Origin: an uncultured Ruminococcus sp.
GTDB lineage: Bacteria; Bacillota; Clostridia; Oscillospirales; Ruminococcaceae
Assembly (NCBI GenBank): GCA_937910385.1
Contig: CALEPT010000204.1
Coordinates: forward strand, 1 to 30,258
Reading direction: 5' to 3'
Length of the DNA stretch: 30,258 nt
Below the pieces are notes generated by a model that ran no database searches, was not told where the DNA came from, and saw only the letters and a program-made list of their open reading frames with translations. The first letter of the stretch is position 1. Each line of letters starts with the position of its first letter. This document shows, in pieces, positions 22,775-30,258 of this stretch. A program made the position numbers and the translations under genes.

Positions 22775-23722
22775 ATGAGAGCCAGATTTCATCTTCCCGG
22801 GATAACTTCGCATTTTCGCTTTAATCTCGTTTTCGCAGAGGTATTAAAGCAATACCCTCAGTATTTCCGCGATGGCGTAGAGATAGCTTCGGTATACGGA
22901 ACATTTCCTCCGTGTATCTGGAACGGCGGCAGAACTCAGGAGGGGCTTTGCGACAAGCGCTTTATCAAGGCGGCGATAAACGCCTTTAACGAACGCGGTA
23001 TTCCGCTTCGTTTCACTTTCACAAATCCTGCGCTTGAAAAAAAGCACCTCAGCGACAAGCTCTGCAACACAGTAATGGCGCTCGCCAACAACGGCTTCAA
23101 CGAGGTGATCGTTGTATCGCCGATACTCGAGGACTATATCCGAAAGACTTACCCCAATTACAAGATAACCAGCTCGACCTGCAAACGACTTGACAGCGGC
23201 GAGGCTCTCGCCGCAGAGCTTGAAAAGGATTATCACATCGTCGTAGTAGACTACGACCTCAACAACAAATTCGATATCCTTGAAAAGCTGCCGAATAAGG
23301 ACAAATGCGAGTTCCTTGTCAATTCCAACTGCCGCCCTGCCTGTCCCGACAGAGCGCAGCATTACTACAACGTGGGCTTGCAGCAGATAGGCTATTCAAA
23401 CCATATGCGCAAGTACCCTGACCGCCCCTATGACCCGATCGTTTTCGGCGACGGCAAAAATCAGAACTGTCCCTTTTTCACGAGGAATATCTTCGATATA
23501 AGGGAGCTTAGCACCAATATCCGCCCTGATGATATCTGGAGCAAATACATCCCCCTCGGCTTTGAGCAGTTCAAGATAGAGGGACGGACTGCCGGACTTT
23601 TTAACCTCATAGAGACATATATTTACTACATGGCAAGACCCGAATTCGCGGACAAAGCACGATATACCCTCATCGACTTCTGCGCTGCAAACGAGGTCAT
23701 CACTATAAACGAAGGAGTTTAG
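22775..23722 (+). CDS. U32-peptidase-like Fe-S protein, paralogue 4 (subtype A)
   Basis: 315 aa. It resembles paralogue 1 (PALEKKHL, LEDYIRKTYP, HYYNVGLQQIGY, FDIRELSTN). The invariant cysteines are at exactly the same residue numbers as in paralogue 1: 97, 136, 186, 190 and 232. It has lost the non-invariant Cys185, giving NSNCRPAC instead of NACC, and the KPECRDEAR tail block has become RPEFADKAR. It is therefore the most divergent copy near the presumed cluster site. AGGAGG precedes the ATG. The esterase gene starts 4 nt after its stop. No signal peptide or membrane segment. Confidence 0.7.
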   Translation: MRARFHLPGITSHFRFNLVFAEVLKQYPQYFRDGVEIASVYGTFPPCIWNGGRTQEGLCDKRFIKAAINAFNERGIPLRFTFTNPALEKKHLSDKLCNTVMALANNGFNEVIVVSPILEDYIRKTYPNYKITSSTCKRLDSGEALAAELEKDYHIVVVDYDLNNKFDILEKLPNKDKCEFLVNSNCRPACPDRAQHYYNVGLQQIGYSNHMRKYPDRPYDPIVFGDGKNQNCPFFTRNIFDIRELSTNIRPDDIWSKYIPLGFEQFKIEGRTAGLFNLIETYIYYMARPEFADKARYTLIDFCAANEVITINEGV

Positions 23723-23726
23723 ATTT

Positions 23727-25265
23727 ATGAATACCGCTGCGATATTCAGCGATAATATGGTGCTGCAAAGGCACAGGAACGTAAGGATATTCGGTCAGTG
23801 CGAGGCTGGAGAGGATATCCGCGCCGACATTCCCGAGCTTGGGATAAGCGTAAAAGCTGCCGTCACAGGAGAGGACTGGGTAGCCGTGCTTCCTCCTATG
23901 GAGGCGTGTGCGGAATGCACGGTCGAGATATCCTCTGCCAGCGATAAAATAACCTTCAAAAACGTTGCTGTAGGAGAAGTCTGGCTTGCGGGCGGACAGT
24001 CCAACATGGAATTTGAACTGCAAAACGACAAAAACGGCACACAGACTCTCGCGGAATGCTCCGGCGAAAATGTACGCTTTTACTACACCCCAAAATGCGA
24101 GATGGCCGATGAAAAGCTGCTGAAAGCAGAGACAGAAAGCTGCTGGGCTCTGCCATCTTCGGAAGATTCACGCTGCTGGTCGGCTGTCGGCTATTACTTT
24201 GCAAGAGAGCTCAGCCGCTCTCTCGGCGTTACTGTGGGAGTCATCGGCTGCAACTGGGGAGGAACCTCGGCTTCGGCATGGATAAACAGGTGTTATCTCG
24301 AGCAGGACAGCCGCCTTAGACCGTATATTGACGAATATGATGAGGCATGCGCGGGAAAGACAGTCCCTGAGATGATCGCAGAGTATGACGAATATGTCGC
24401 CTACCACACCGCATGGGAAAAGCGTATGCAGCGCTGCTATCAGGAACGCCCCGACATAGAGTGGTCGGAAGTGCTTGAAATATGCGGCGAGAACCGTTAT
24501 CCCGGTCCTATGGGATGTAAGAATCCCATGCGCCCGTGCGGTCTGTACGAGACTATGATAAGCCGCGTCCGCCCGTATACAATTGCGGGGGTCCTGTACT
24601 ATCAGGGCGAATCCGACGATCACCGCCCCGATACATATTACTCGCTTCTGACTGCGCTGATCGACTGCTGGCGCAGCGAGTGGCTCGATGACGAGCTGCC
24701 GTTCCTGCTGGTGCAGCTGCCGATGTTCAAATATACTGCCGACCCCGACTACAAGCACTGGTGCAAGATACGTCAGGCGCAGCTGAAAGCATACAAGACC
24801 ATAAAGAACACGGGCATCGCGGTCGCGCTCGACTGCGGAGAATTCAACAATATCCACCCCGTCGACAAAGAACCCGTGGGGCACAGGCTGTACCTACAGG
24901 CAATGTGCGAGGTATATGGTCTGATGAGCAGAAAAGAAGCTCTGCCTCCGGTATTCCGCGAGTTCACCGACTGCACAGGCGGCAGACTCGTGCTCCGCTT
25001 TGATAACTGTGAAGGCTTTGACCTGCGAGGCGAGCTCACAGGCTTTGAGGCAGCAGGCACGGACGGAGATTTCGTTTCCGTCTGCGCACACATCGAGGAG
25101 GATATCATCGTGCTTGAGAGCGCTCCTTCCCCGACGATCTCCGTAAGATACAAGTGGACGAATTACGCAGGTGTGGAGCTCTACGGCAAGAACGGTATAC
25201 CCGTACCGCCTTTCAGCTCCGTTAACTCGGCCCCGAGCCAACGGACACACCTCTCTGAACTCTAA
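23727..25265 (+). CDS. SGNH-type esterase, sialate O-acetylesterase-like
   Basis: 512 aa. GGQSNME with the nucleophile Ser92, a second block GVLYYQGESD near 292, and a candidate catalytic His in NNIHPVDK near 380 define the SASA (sialate 9-O-acetylesterase) group of SGNH hydrolases. A β-sandwich-like N-terminal region (1-80) and C-terminal region (~410-500) flank the core, as in SIAE/NanS-type and xylan acetylesterase enzymes. There is no signal peptide, so it would act in the cytoplasm, perhaps on an imported or biosynthetic acetylated compound. No sialic acid genes are nearby. It starts 4 nt after paralogue 4 with AAGGAG upstream, inside that operon. Confidence 0.85.
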   Translation: MNTAAIFSDNMVLQRHRNVRIFGQCEAGEDIRADIPELGISVKAAVTGEDWVAVLPPMEACAECTVEISSASDKITFKNVAVGEVWLAGGQSNMEFELQNDKNGTQTLAECSGENVRFYYTPKCEMADEKLLKAETESCWALPSSEDSRCWSAVGYYFARELSRSLGVTVGVIGCNWGGTSASAWINRCYLEQDSRLRPYIDEYDEACAGKTVPEMIAEYDEYVAYHTAWEKRMQRCYQERPDIEWSEVLEICGENRYPGPMGCKNPMRPCGLYETMISRVRPYTIAGVLYYQGESDDHRPDTYYSLLTALIDCWRSEWLDDELPFLLVQLPMFKYTADPDYKHWCKIRQAQLKAYKTIKNTGIAVALDCGEFNNIHPVDKEPVGHRLYLQAMCEVYGLMSRKEALPPVFREFTDCTGGRLVLRFDNCEGFDLRGELTGFEAAGTDGDFVSVCAHIEEDIIVLESAPSPTISVRYKWTNYAGVELYGKNGIPVPPFSSVNSAPSQRTHLSEL

Positions 25266-25285
25266 TTTCTGATCTCTAATTTCTA
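25256..25285. repeat. TCTAATT-type low-complexity repeat
   Basis: CTCTAATTTCTGATCTCTAA followed by TTTCTAACC repeats a 7-8 nt unit. It is related to 8358-8378. It overlaps the last codons of the esterase gene and fills most of the gap before the ABC genes. Confidence 0.5.
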
Positions 25286-25304
25286 ACCGAAAGGGGCTTG
25301 ATTT

Positions 25305-27035
25305 GTGTATAAGACCATTTTTTCACACGTAGGCAAATATAAAAAGCAGGCGATACTATCCCCTGTCACCATAATAGGTGAGGTGGCAATGGAGGTAACT
25401 ATCCCCACCGTTATGGCGCATATCGTTGACGACGGCATTTCCAAGCACAGGATAAGCTATGTCGCGGCTATGGGCGGAGTTATGGTTGTCATGGCTCTGT
25501 TTTCGCTCATGTTCGGTGCTCTTGCGGGACGCTTTTCCGCAGTCGCCGCTATGGGCTTTGCCAAAAACTTGAGAAGTGCGCTGTTCCGCAAGGTACAGGA
25601 CTTCTCGTTCTCGAACGTTGACAAGTTCTCGACCGCCTCGCTGACTACGCGCCTCACGACCGATGTTACAAACATTCAGAACGCATTCATGATGTTCATA
25701 CGAAGCGCATTCCGCTCGCCGATAATGCTCATTTTCGCGACGATAATGGCAGTCCGCCAGAATGCAAAGCTGTCACTGGTGTTCCTCGCGGCTATACCGA
25801 TACTCGGCATAGCGGTCTTCACCATAGTTTCAAAGGCACACCCGCGATTTGAAAAAATGCTCACGCAGTACGACAGTATGAACGCAAGAGTGCAGGAAAA
25901 CCTCATCGGCATAAGAGTCGTAAAGGCGTTCGCTCGTGAGGACTACGAAAACAAGCGCTTCAAGGAGAGCGCGGACAGCGTAAGACGCGCCCAGTTCTTT
26001 GCAGAAAAGCTCGTTATCCTCAATATGCCGATAATGCAGCTATGTATGTATGCGAGCATCACGGCGATAATCTGGTTCGGAGGGCACATGACTGTTACAG
26101 GTGACATCCGAACGGGCGAGCTCTCAAGCTTCATCATGTATGTCGGACAGATACTCATGTCGCTGATGATGCTCTCTATGCTGTTCATCATGTTCGTCGT
26201 TTCACGTGCTTCAATGCAGCGTATCTACGAGGTGCTCACCGAGGAGCCTTCCATAAAGGACGCAGAGGAAGCCTCTGAGGTTTCTGCTCAGGACGGCTCG
26301 ATAAGCTTCCGCAACGTGAGCTTCAGCTATTTCAATGACATGAACAACCTCGCACTCGAGCACATCGACCTTGACATAAAATCGGGCGAAACTATCGGTA
26401 TCATAGGCGGCACGGGCTCGTCAAAATCCTCGCTCGTTCAGCTTATACCGCGTCTTTACGACGCTACAGAGGGCGAGGTCATCGTCGGTGGGCACAATGT
26501 AAAGGATTATCCGCTCGAAACGCTCCGCAATCAGGTGGCAATGGTGCTGCAAAAGAACGTGCTGTTCTCGGGTACTATAAAGGAAAATCTGCGCTGGGGC
26601 GACGAAAATGCCACCGACGAGGAAATGATCGAGGCATGCAAGTCCGCCTGCGCACACGACTTTATAATGGACTTCCCAAACGGCTACGACACTGACCTCG
26701 GACAGGGCGGCGTGAACGTCTCGGGCGGTCAGAAGCAGAGACTGTGTATCGCACGAGCCCTGCTCAAAAAGCCCAAAATAATCATTCTCGACGACTCCAC
26801 AAGCGCCGTTGATACGGCTACCGACAGCAATATCAGGAAGGCATTCCGTGAGAAGCTCGCCGATACGACTACCCTCATAATCGCACAGCGCATATCCTCG
26901 GTGCAGGACTCCGATCGGATCATCGTCATGGACGGCGGCAGGATAACCGATATCGGCACGCACGACGAGCTGATGAATTCCAGCACTATCTATCGCGAAG
27001 TATACGACTCGCAGCAGAAAGGAGCTGATGAATAA
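25305..27035 (+). CDS. ABC exporter subunit 1 (degenerate nucleotide site)
   Basis: 576 aa, a fused exporter half: six membrane helices in about residues 15-300 and a nucleotide-binding domain from ~330. Walker A is GGTGSSKSS (368-376), and the signature VSGGQ (472-476) is consensus. Walker B ends LDD, with Asp497 in place of the catalytic Glu, and the H-loop His is Gln528 (AQRISS). That pair of changes marks the degenerate-site half of heterodimeric exporters of the TM287/288, BmrCD and LmrCD kind. Start is GTG at 25305 with GAAAGGGG 8 nt upstream. Substrate unknown; peptide, lipid or drug are all possible. The stop overlaps the partner's ATG. Confidence 0.9.
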   Translation: MYKTIFSHVGKYKKQAILSPVTIIGEVAMEVTIPTVMAHIVDDGISKHRISYVAAMGGVMVVMALFSLMFGALAGRFSAVAAMGFAKNLRSALFRKVQDFSFSNVDKFSTASLTTRLTTDVTNIQNAFMMFIRSAFRSPIMLIFATIMAVRQNAKLSLVFLAAIPILGIAVFTIVSKAHPRFEKMLTQYDSMNARVQENLIGIRVVKAFAREDYENKRFKESADSVRRAQFFAEKLVILNMPIMQLCMYASITAIIWFGGHMTVTGDIRTGELSSFIMYVGQILMSLMMLSMLFIMFVVSRASMQRIYEVLTEEPSIKDAEEASEVSAQDGSISFRNVSFSYFNDMNNLALEHIDLDIKSGETIGIIGGTGSSKSSLVQLIPRLYDATEGEVIVGGHNVKDYPLETLRNQVAMVLQKNVLFSGTIKENLRWGDENATDEEMIEACKSACAHDFIMDFPNGYDTDLGQGGVNVSGGQKQRLCIARALLKKPKIIILDDSTSAVDTATDSNIRKAFREKLADTTTLIIAQRISSVQDSDRIIVMDGGRITDIGTHDELMNSSTIYREVYDSQQKGADE

Positions 27036-28924
27036 TGCCTCCGAGAAACATGAAGCCGCCGGCAAAGCCTCAGAACGCATTTGCTACACTGAAACGCATT
27101 TTCAGCTATATGCATGGCTTTAAGGCACATATGGTATTATCCGTTATCGGAATTATTTTAAGCTCCGCCGCAGGTATTATCGGAACGAATCTCTTGAAGC
27201 CGATAATTGACAATCTCGATGAGGGATTCAGATCCGGCGAATGGGACAAGACCCGCTTCATACAGCTTATCATTGTTTTAGCTGTCGTTTATGTAATAGG
27301 TGCTCTTTGCTCGCTCATGTATCAGCGAATGATGCTAAAGGTCTCGACCACGACACTTATGCGAATAAGAAACGACCTCTTCGGTAAAATGGAAAAGCTC
27401 CCTATACGCTTCTTTGATAAGCGCACTCACGGCGAGCTCATGAGCCTTTATACCAATGATACCGATGCTATACGTGAAATGCTCAGCAACAGCGTCGCGC
27501 AGTTCATAGGTTCGGCTGTGACTATAATCGGAGTTTTCTTCTCAATGCTGTTCCTTAGCTGGCAGCTTACGATACTCGTTATAGTAATGCTCTTTATCAT
27601 CGTAAAGGTCATAGGTTTTGTTGGCTCGCGCAGCGGAAAGGGCTTTATCGCACAGCAAAAGGCTCTCGGAGCTGTAAACGGCTACATTGAAGAGATGATA
27701 GACGGTCAGAAGGTCGTTAAGGTGTTCTGTCATGAGGAAAAGGCAGACGAGGAGTTCGACAGACTCAACGATGAACTCTGCAAGGCAGCCACGAGCGCAA
27801 ATACCTTTGCAAATATCCTCATGCCGATAATGAACAACCTCTCCTACTTCCACTATGCCATGACTGCTATTGCAGGCGGAATAATGGCTGTAAAGGGTAT
27901 AGGCAGCATTACTATAGGAACTGTCGTTACATATCTCCAGCTTACACGCTCGTTCTCTCAGCCGATAACACAGGTATCGCAGCAGTTCAATTCTGTACTC
28001 ACAGCTCTCGCGGGCGCGGAGAGGATATTCAGGGTCATAGACGAGGAGCCCGAAACGGACGAAGGATATGTTACTCTTGTAAATGCCAACATAGCGGCAG
28101 ACGGCTCTATCACCGAAGCTCCCGAGCGCACGGGTCGCTGGGCGTGGAGACACCCTCACAAGGCGGACGGCAGCGTGACGTACACCGAGGTGCGCGGCAA
28201 TGTTGAATTCGACGACGTTTACTTCGGCTATGAGCCTGACAAAACGGTGCTCAACGGCATAAGTCTCTACGCAAAGCCGGGACAGAAGATAGCCTTCGTC
28301 GGCTCGACCGGTGCGGGAAAGACCACTATCACCAACCTCATTAACCGATTCTACGATGTTCCCGACGGCAAGATACGCTACGACGGGATAAACATCAACA
28401 AGATAAAAAAGGACGACCTGCGCCGCTCGCAGTCGATAGTTTTGCAGGATACCCACCTCTTCACGGGGACGGTCATGGACAATATCCGCTACGGTAAGCT
28501 CGACGCGACCGACGAGGAAGTCTACGCAGCGGCAAAGCTCGCGAATGCGGACGCATTCATAACTCATCTTGAAAATGGCTACGACACCATGCTCACTGCC
28601 GACGGTGCAAATCTCAGTCAGGGTCAGCGGCAGCTCCTTGCGATAGCGAGAGCGGCGGTCGCAGATCCGCCTGTGCTCATTCTCGATGAGGCAACGAGCT
28701 CTATCGACACCCGAACAGAGGCGCTCATCGAAAAGGGTATGGACTCGCTTATGGAGGGCAGAACGGTATTCGTTATCGCTCACCGCCTTTCTACGGTACG
28801 CAATTCTCACGCTATCATGGTGCTCGAGCACGGTAAGATAATCGAGCGCGGCAGCCACAACGAGCTCATCGCTCAGAAGGGCAAATACTATCAGCTCTAT
28901 ACCGGTATGTTCGAGCTCAGTTAA
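27035..28924 (+). CDS. ABC exporter subunit 2 (consensus nucleotide site)
   Basis: 629 aa, partner of the preceding gene. The TAATG overlap (stop of one and start of the other sharing one base) indicates coupled translation. Six membrane helices lie before ~330, then an ~55-residue linker (about 340-390, with TGRWAWRHPHKADGS) leads to the ATPase domain. Walker A is GSTGAGKTT (423-431), Walker B is LILDE with Glu552, and the H-loop is His583. The signature motif is altered to LSQGQ (527-531). With subunit 1 this gives one intact and one degenerate ATP site, the standard heterodimer arrangement. A terminator follows, so this is the last gene of the nadA operon. Whether it exports a product of that operon is unproven. 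Confidence 0.92.
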   Translation: MPPRNMKPPAKPQNAFATLKRIFSYMHGFKAHMVLSVIGIILSSAAGIIGTNLLKPIIDNLDEGFRSGEWDKTRFIQLIIVLAVVYVIGALCSLMYQRMMLKVSTTTLMRIRNDLFGKMEKLPIRFFDKRTHGELMSLYTNDTDAIREMLSNSVAQFIGSAVTIIGVFFSMLFLSWQLTILVIVMLFIIVKVIGFVGSRSGKGFIAQQKALGAVNGYIEEMIDGQKVVKVFCHEEKADEEFDRLNDELCKAATSANTFANILMPIMNNLSYFHYAMTAIAGGIMAVKGIGSITIGTVVTYLQLTRSFSQPITQVSQQFNSVLTALAGAERIFRVIDEEPETDEGYVTLVNANIAADGSITEAPERTGRWAWRHPHKADGSVTYTEVRGNVEFDDVYFGYEPDKTVLNGISLYAKPGQKIAFVGSTGAGKTTITNLINRFYDVPDGKIRYDGININKIKKDDLRRSQSIVLQDTHLFTGTVMDNIRYGKLDATDEEVYAAAKLANADAFITHLENGYDTMLTADGANLSQGQRQLLAIARAAVADPPVLILDEATSSIDTRTEALIEKGMDSLMEGRTVFVIAHRLSTVRNSHAIMVLEHGKIIERGSHNELIAQKGKYYQLYTGMFELS

Positions 28925-28996
28925 TGCGGTAAGGCGCCCGATCGACTCTGTTGAGGCGGATATTAGGTTGCTACAGTTAACGGAAAAATACAGTTC

Positions 28997-29031
28997 CCGA
29001 GCCTGAAACTATCGGCTCGGTAATTCTTTTT
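28997..29031 (+). terminator. Rho-independent terminator after the ABC genes
   Basis: A 7-bp stem CCGAGCC / GGCTCGG with a 10-nt loop, followed by TAATTCTTTTT, about 73 nt past the stop. Confidence 0.8.
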
Positions 29032-29092
29032 GCGAATCCGCCGGAGGGGGCTCCCTTTGTCCGATTCGATTCGGTTTTGTGATGCCTGCGCA

Positions 29093-29236
29093 ACTTTGTC
29101 CGAAAATCACTGAGGCAAAAAAATTACAAAGTGGATATTTCCGTGCCCTTAATGATAACCGCATAATTACAAAACAGCTACTTTGTTAATCTTTTCGGCA
29201 ATTTTGTACAATTCCGCATTTTTAGTTTCACAAAGT
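29093..29236. repeat. Cluster of ACTTTGT / ACAAAGT heptamers
   Basis: Exact copies lie at 29093-29099 and 29180-29186 (ACTTTGT), and 29126-29132 and 29230-29236 (ACAAAGT). A near copy is at 29055-29060. TTACAAAGT and ACTTTGTTAA form an inverted pair. They lie just upstream of the lipoprotein promoter and could be operator sites. Confidence 0.45.
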
Positions 29237-29252
29237 TTGTTTATAAAGTATC

Positions 29253-29281
29253 TTGAACTTCAAAACGAAATTGTGTATTAT
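29253..29281 (+). promoter_or_regulatory. Promoter of the last lipoprotein
   Basis: TTGAAC (29253-29258) and TATTAT (29276-29281), 17-nt spacer. A second consensus TATAAT at 29321-29326 lacks a good -35 and may be an alternative start. Confidence 0.6.
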
Positions 29282-29392
29282 TATATTAGCCGCAGGTGTA
29301 CCCTTACCCTCTCTCTATTGTATAATGCACCTGCTAAATGGGGTGCCGCAGGCACGGCTCTCCGTGATATTAAAAGAAAGAGGTAAATCACT

Positions 29393-30175
29393 ATGAACAC
29401 AAAGAAGTTTTTAGCTTGCCTTCTCGCTTCCGCTATGATGTGCGGAGTTCTCGCTTCATGCGGAGATTCCGACGACGATAAGAGCAGCGAAGCCACAGAG
29501 GCAACAACAGTTGAGACTACTACCGAGGAAGCTACAGAGGAAGAGTTAGGCGGATCAGAGGAGACCACCGAGGATTCTGAAGAGGCTACCGAAGAGCCTC
29601 AGGCAGTTGCTATTGACGATATCGAATTTGAGGACGCTGTTGAAGCAGGCTCAGGCGACGCTTATCTTGCTATCGTAGACGACCAGTGGTGGATCCAGTA
29701 CTGGGGTGCTCTTGATACTCCCCTCACATATAACGCAGGTGTTGTTCACATCGACGGCAACGGCGACTACACAGTAAGCGTTACTGCTGATACAAACGGC
29801 TTCCGCTTCGACACAACAAACGACGTTAACGATCAGTATACTCCGAGTGGACTTTCCTTCCTTGCTGTAATGATCAAGGACGGCGAGACTGAGATACCCG
29901 GCGCTGTTATCACAGTTAATTCTGTGACTATCGATGGTAATGAGGTACCCATGAGTGCAAAGGCTTACACCTCATCTGACGACGGTGTCGAGACAAGAGC
30001 TAACCTTTACAATGAGTGGGTAAGCGATCTTCCTGAGGATGCTCGTTCCACAGAAGGACTCCTTTTCGGTACAGACGCTGCTGCTGATTACTCAGCTCAG
30101 GTAGTTGATCCTTCCTCATTCAATGACGGTTGGACAACTGTTGAAGTAAACTTCACAATTTCAGGTCTTGAATAA
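29393..30175 (+). CDS. Acidic lipoprotein with β-rich domain, unknown
   Basis: 260 aa. The signal peptide MNTKKFLACLLASAMMCGVL ends in the lipobox LASC, with Cys23 as the lipid-modified residue. Residues ~24-70 form a Thr/Glu/Ser-rich acidic linker, as often seen on ruminococcal cell-surface proteins. The C-terminal ~180 residues look like a β-sandwich: DDQWWIQYWG with several aromatics, then GNGDYTVSVTADTNGF and FLAVMIKDGE. Exposed tryptophans hint at carbohydrate binding, but no CBM family is claimed. The ribosome site is AAAGAGG about 8 nt upstream. Codon use is plainer (GCT, GAC, ACA) than in neighbouring genes, which may reflect high expression. It has its own promoter. Confidence 0.8.
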   Translation: MNTKKFLACLLASAMMCGVLASCGDSDDDKSSEATEATTVETTTEEATEEELGGSEETTEDSEEATEEPQAVAIDDIEFEDAVEAGSGDAYLAIVDDQWWIQYWGALDTPLTYNAGVVHIDGNGDYTVSVTADTNGFRFDTTNDVNDQYTPSGLSFLAVMIKDGETEIPGAVITVNSVTIDGNEVPMSAKAYTSSDDGVETRANLYNEWVSDLPEDARSTEGLLFGTDAAADYSAQVVDPSSFNDGWTTVEVNFTISGLE

Positions 30176-30234
30176 TATCAGATAAAAGTAAAGCTGCCGT
30201 ACATTTTGAAATGCTCCCCTTTTGTTAGACAATG

Positions 30235-30243
30235 TGGTATAAT
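30235..30243 (+). promoter_or_regulatory. Extended -10 element at the window end
   Basis: TGGTATAAT carries the TGn extension and a consensus -10. No good -35 was found at the right distance. The gene it would serve lies beyond the window. Confidence 0.4.
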
Positions 30244-30258
30244 AGAGATATACCGAAT

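Larger units (their letters stand above)
28925..29392. other. Intergenic region before the last lipoprotein
   Basis: 468 nt, no credible gene. It has the operon terminator (28997-29031), a G-rich short stem near 29043, then an AT-rich stretch with four exact ACTTTGT/ACAAAGT heptamers (29093-29236). The lipoprotein promoter follows, with a ~110-nt leader. Confidence 0.7.

Noticed and set aside
27542..28858. 438-codon open frame antisense to ABC subunit 2
   Set aside because: The plus strand encodes a complete exporter with all motifs. The antisense frame is Arg/Tyr/Val-rich, has no recognisable domain, and is explained by codon bias.
1..30258. CRISPR array, tRNA, rRNA, transposase or prophage genes
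   Set aside because: No regularly spaced repeats, cloverleaf-like segments, or mobile-element proteins were found on reading both strands.

Overview
The window reads like the chromosome of an anaerobic, low-to-mid GC Gram-positive of the Ruminococcus / Oscillospiraceae type. The inference rests on a SpoIVB sporulation protease, an HPr with both His15 and Ser46, a HydE hydrogenase maturase, acidic lipoproteins, strong TTGACA-17-TATAAT promoters with AGGAG ribosome sites, and short intergenic repeats of a kind I associate with ruminococci. No rRNA, tRNA, CRISPR array, transposase or phage gene was seen.

Region 1 (1-6841, minus strand): a surface-polysaccharide operon. It starts at a textbook promoter (6813-6841), passes a possible 18-codon leader ORF, and runs through a polyprenyl-phosphate sugar-1-phosphate transferase, ManC, Gmd, two GT4 glycosyltransferases and an Rmd-like reductase cut by the window edge. 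ManC, Gmd and Rmd together would make GDP-D-rhamnose. Intergenic repeats sit on both sides of gmd.

Region 2 (6937-8280, minus): two small membrane proteins of unknown role. Region 3 (8501-9724, plus): SpoIVB, preceded by overlapping palindromes. Region 4 (9782-14334, minus): purB, a membrane-anchored hypothetical, rimM, trmD and HPr. purB has a leader of about 290 nt filled with six perfect inverted repeats. The 5' end of trmD is duplicated 128 bp upstream and yields a 31-codon ORF. Region 5 (14392-17389, plus): two tandem paralogous lipoproteins.

Region 6 (17636-29031, plus) is the most interesting. A promoter with a Fur-box-like palindrome over its start site leads into nadA (quinolinate synthase, [4Fe-4S]), hydE (radical SAM), four tandem paralogues of about 315 aa that look like distant peptidase-U32 / UbiU-UbiV-type proteins with five invariant cysteines, a cytoplasmic SGNH/sialate O-acetylesterase-like protein, and the two halves of a heterodimeric ABC exporter. 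It ends at a terminator. hydE overlaps the first paralogue by 4 nt and spacing in the rest is tight apart from one repeat insertion, so this is probably one iron-linked operon. The four paralogues fall into two subtypes in the order A-B-B-A. I know of no described function for this combination.

Region 7 (29253-30258, plus): a further lipoprotein with an acidic Thr/Glu linker, its promoter, and an extended -10 element at the very end of the window.
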